DNA of 5,441 nt, from the NCBI GenBank assembly GCA_003486665.1, contig DNGF01000019.1, forward strand, positions 11,108 to 16,548, in the 5' to 3' direction. The notes under the pieces were generated by a model. That model had not been told where the DNA came from, made no database searches, and saw nothing but the letters and a program-made list of their open reading frames with translations. This document shows positions 5,182 to 5,441 of the stretch, in pieces. The DNA is from Oscillospiraceae bacterium. GTDB lineage: Bacteria; Bacillota; Clostridia; Oscillospirales; Acutalibacteraceae. Position 1 is the first letter of the stretch. Every line of letters begins with the position of its first letter. The position numbers and the translations under genes were made by a program.

Positions 5182-5441
5182 TCACTTATTAACTGTATCA
5201 ATGTAATCGCAAGCTGCAAGCGCTGCTATCGCTCCGTCGGCGGCAGCGGTAGTAACCTGGCGGATTTTTTTCGTGCGGCAGTCACCGGCAACAAAAATTC
5301 CCTTTGTTTCCGATTCGCAGGTTTCGTCAATTACCGCATAGCCTCTGTCGTCAAGCTCAATTACATTTTTAAACGCTTCGTTCTGCGGAATAAGACCTAT
5401 CGCAATGAAAAGTCCGTCAATTGAAAGCTCTCTGCTCTCCC
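5182..5441 (-). CDS. trxB: Thioredoxin reductase, C-terminal part (5' end outside window)
   Basis: TrxB is a cytosolic FAD enzyme that uses NADPH to reduce thioredoxin. The last 85 residues are visible and read as the C-terminal FAD-domain segment: DGLFIAIGLIPQNEAF, then ETKGIFVAGDCRTK with the Gly-Asp that contacts FAD, then RQVTTAAADGAIAALAACDYI. The NADPH domain and the redox-active CxxC lie outside the window, so close relatives (ferredoxin- or NADH-dependent thioredoxin-reductase-like flavoproteins) cannot be fully excluded, but the IRQVTTAAADGA segment is typical. The gene ends with TGA immediately followed by an in-frame TAA, then a terminator 11 nt later. The downstream galactosidase gene points the same way but has its own promoter, so the two are separate units. 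Confidence 0.94.
   Translation of the reverse strand, partial: ESRELSIDGLFIAIGLIPQNEAFKNVIELDDRGYAVIDETCESETKGIFVAGDCRTKKIRQVTTAAADGAIAALAACDYIDTVNK

Noticed and set aside
3488..5424. Open frames on the + strand opposite the galactosidase and trxB genes
   Set aside because: They lack ribosome binding sites and recognisable domains, and lie antisense to strongly supported genes; they are by-products of codon bias.

Overview
The window looks like the chromosome of an endospore-forming, fairly low-GC member of the Clostridia, possibly from the Oscillospiraceae/Ruminococcaceae side. This placement is an inference from the sporulation genes (sigG, a spoIIM-like gene), AGGAGG-type ribosome binding sites, AT-rich intergenic regions with strong sigma-A-type promoters, and an intracellular GH35 beta-galactosidase typical of gut Firmicutes. 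No taxonomic marker such as rRNA is present.

Layout. On the + strand: the 3' part of sigG, the forespore sigma factor (to 560, 5' end outside the window); a gene of the poorly understood DUF6873 / GME-fold family (626-1405) with its own promoter and a textbook terminator; then an intergenic region holding a perfect 26-bp palindrome and a strong promoter, followed by a Xer-type tyrosine recombinase (1639-2601). On the - strand: a SpoIIM-like engulfment membrane protein (3234-2590) whose 3' end overlaps the recombinase gene tail-to-tail by 12 bp; a cytosolic GH35 beta-galactosidase (5085-3334) with a clear promoter and terminator; and the 3' end of trxB, thioredoxin reductase (5441-5182, 5' end outside the window), with its terminator.

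The genes are mostly separate transcription units rather than one pathway. sigG and spoIIM belong to the sporulation programme. The Xer gene is probably the chromosome-dimer resolvase or a close relative, and in Bacillus the spoIIM and xerD (ripX) genes are also near neighbours. trxB and the galactosidase are metabolic genes. No insertion sequence, CRISPR array, tRNA or rRNA gene is visible, and I do not see a clearly new defence or mobile system.

The most notable unexplained items are the palindrome abutting the recombinase promoter (operator or recombination-site candidate), a hairpin that could hide the spoIIM ribosome binding site and start codon, and the cysteine-rich DUF6873 protein next to sigG. 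No stretch longer than 300 bases lacks a gene; the longest gap, 1406-1638, is described feature by feature.
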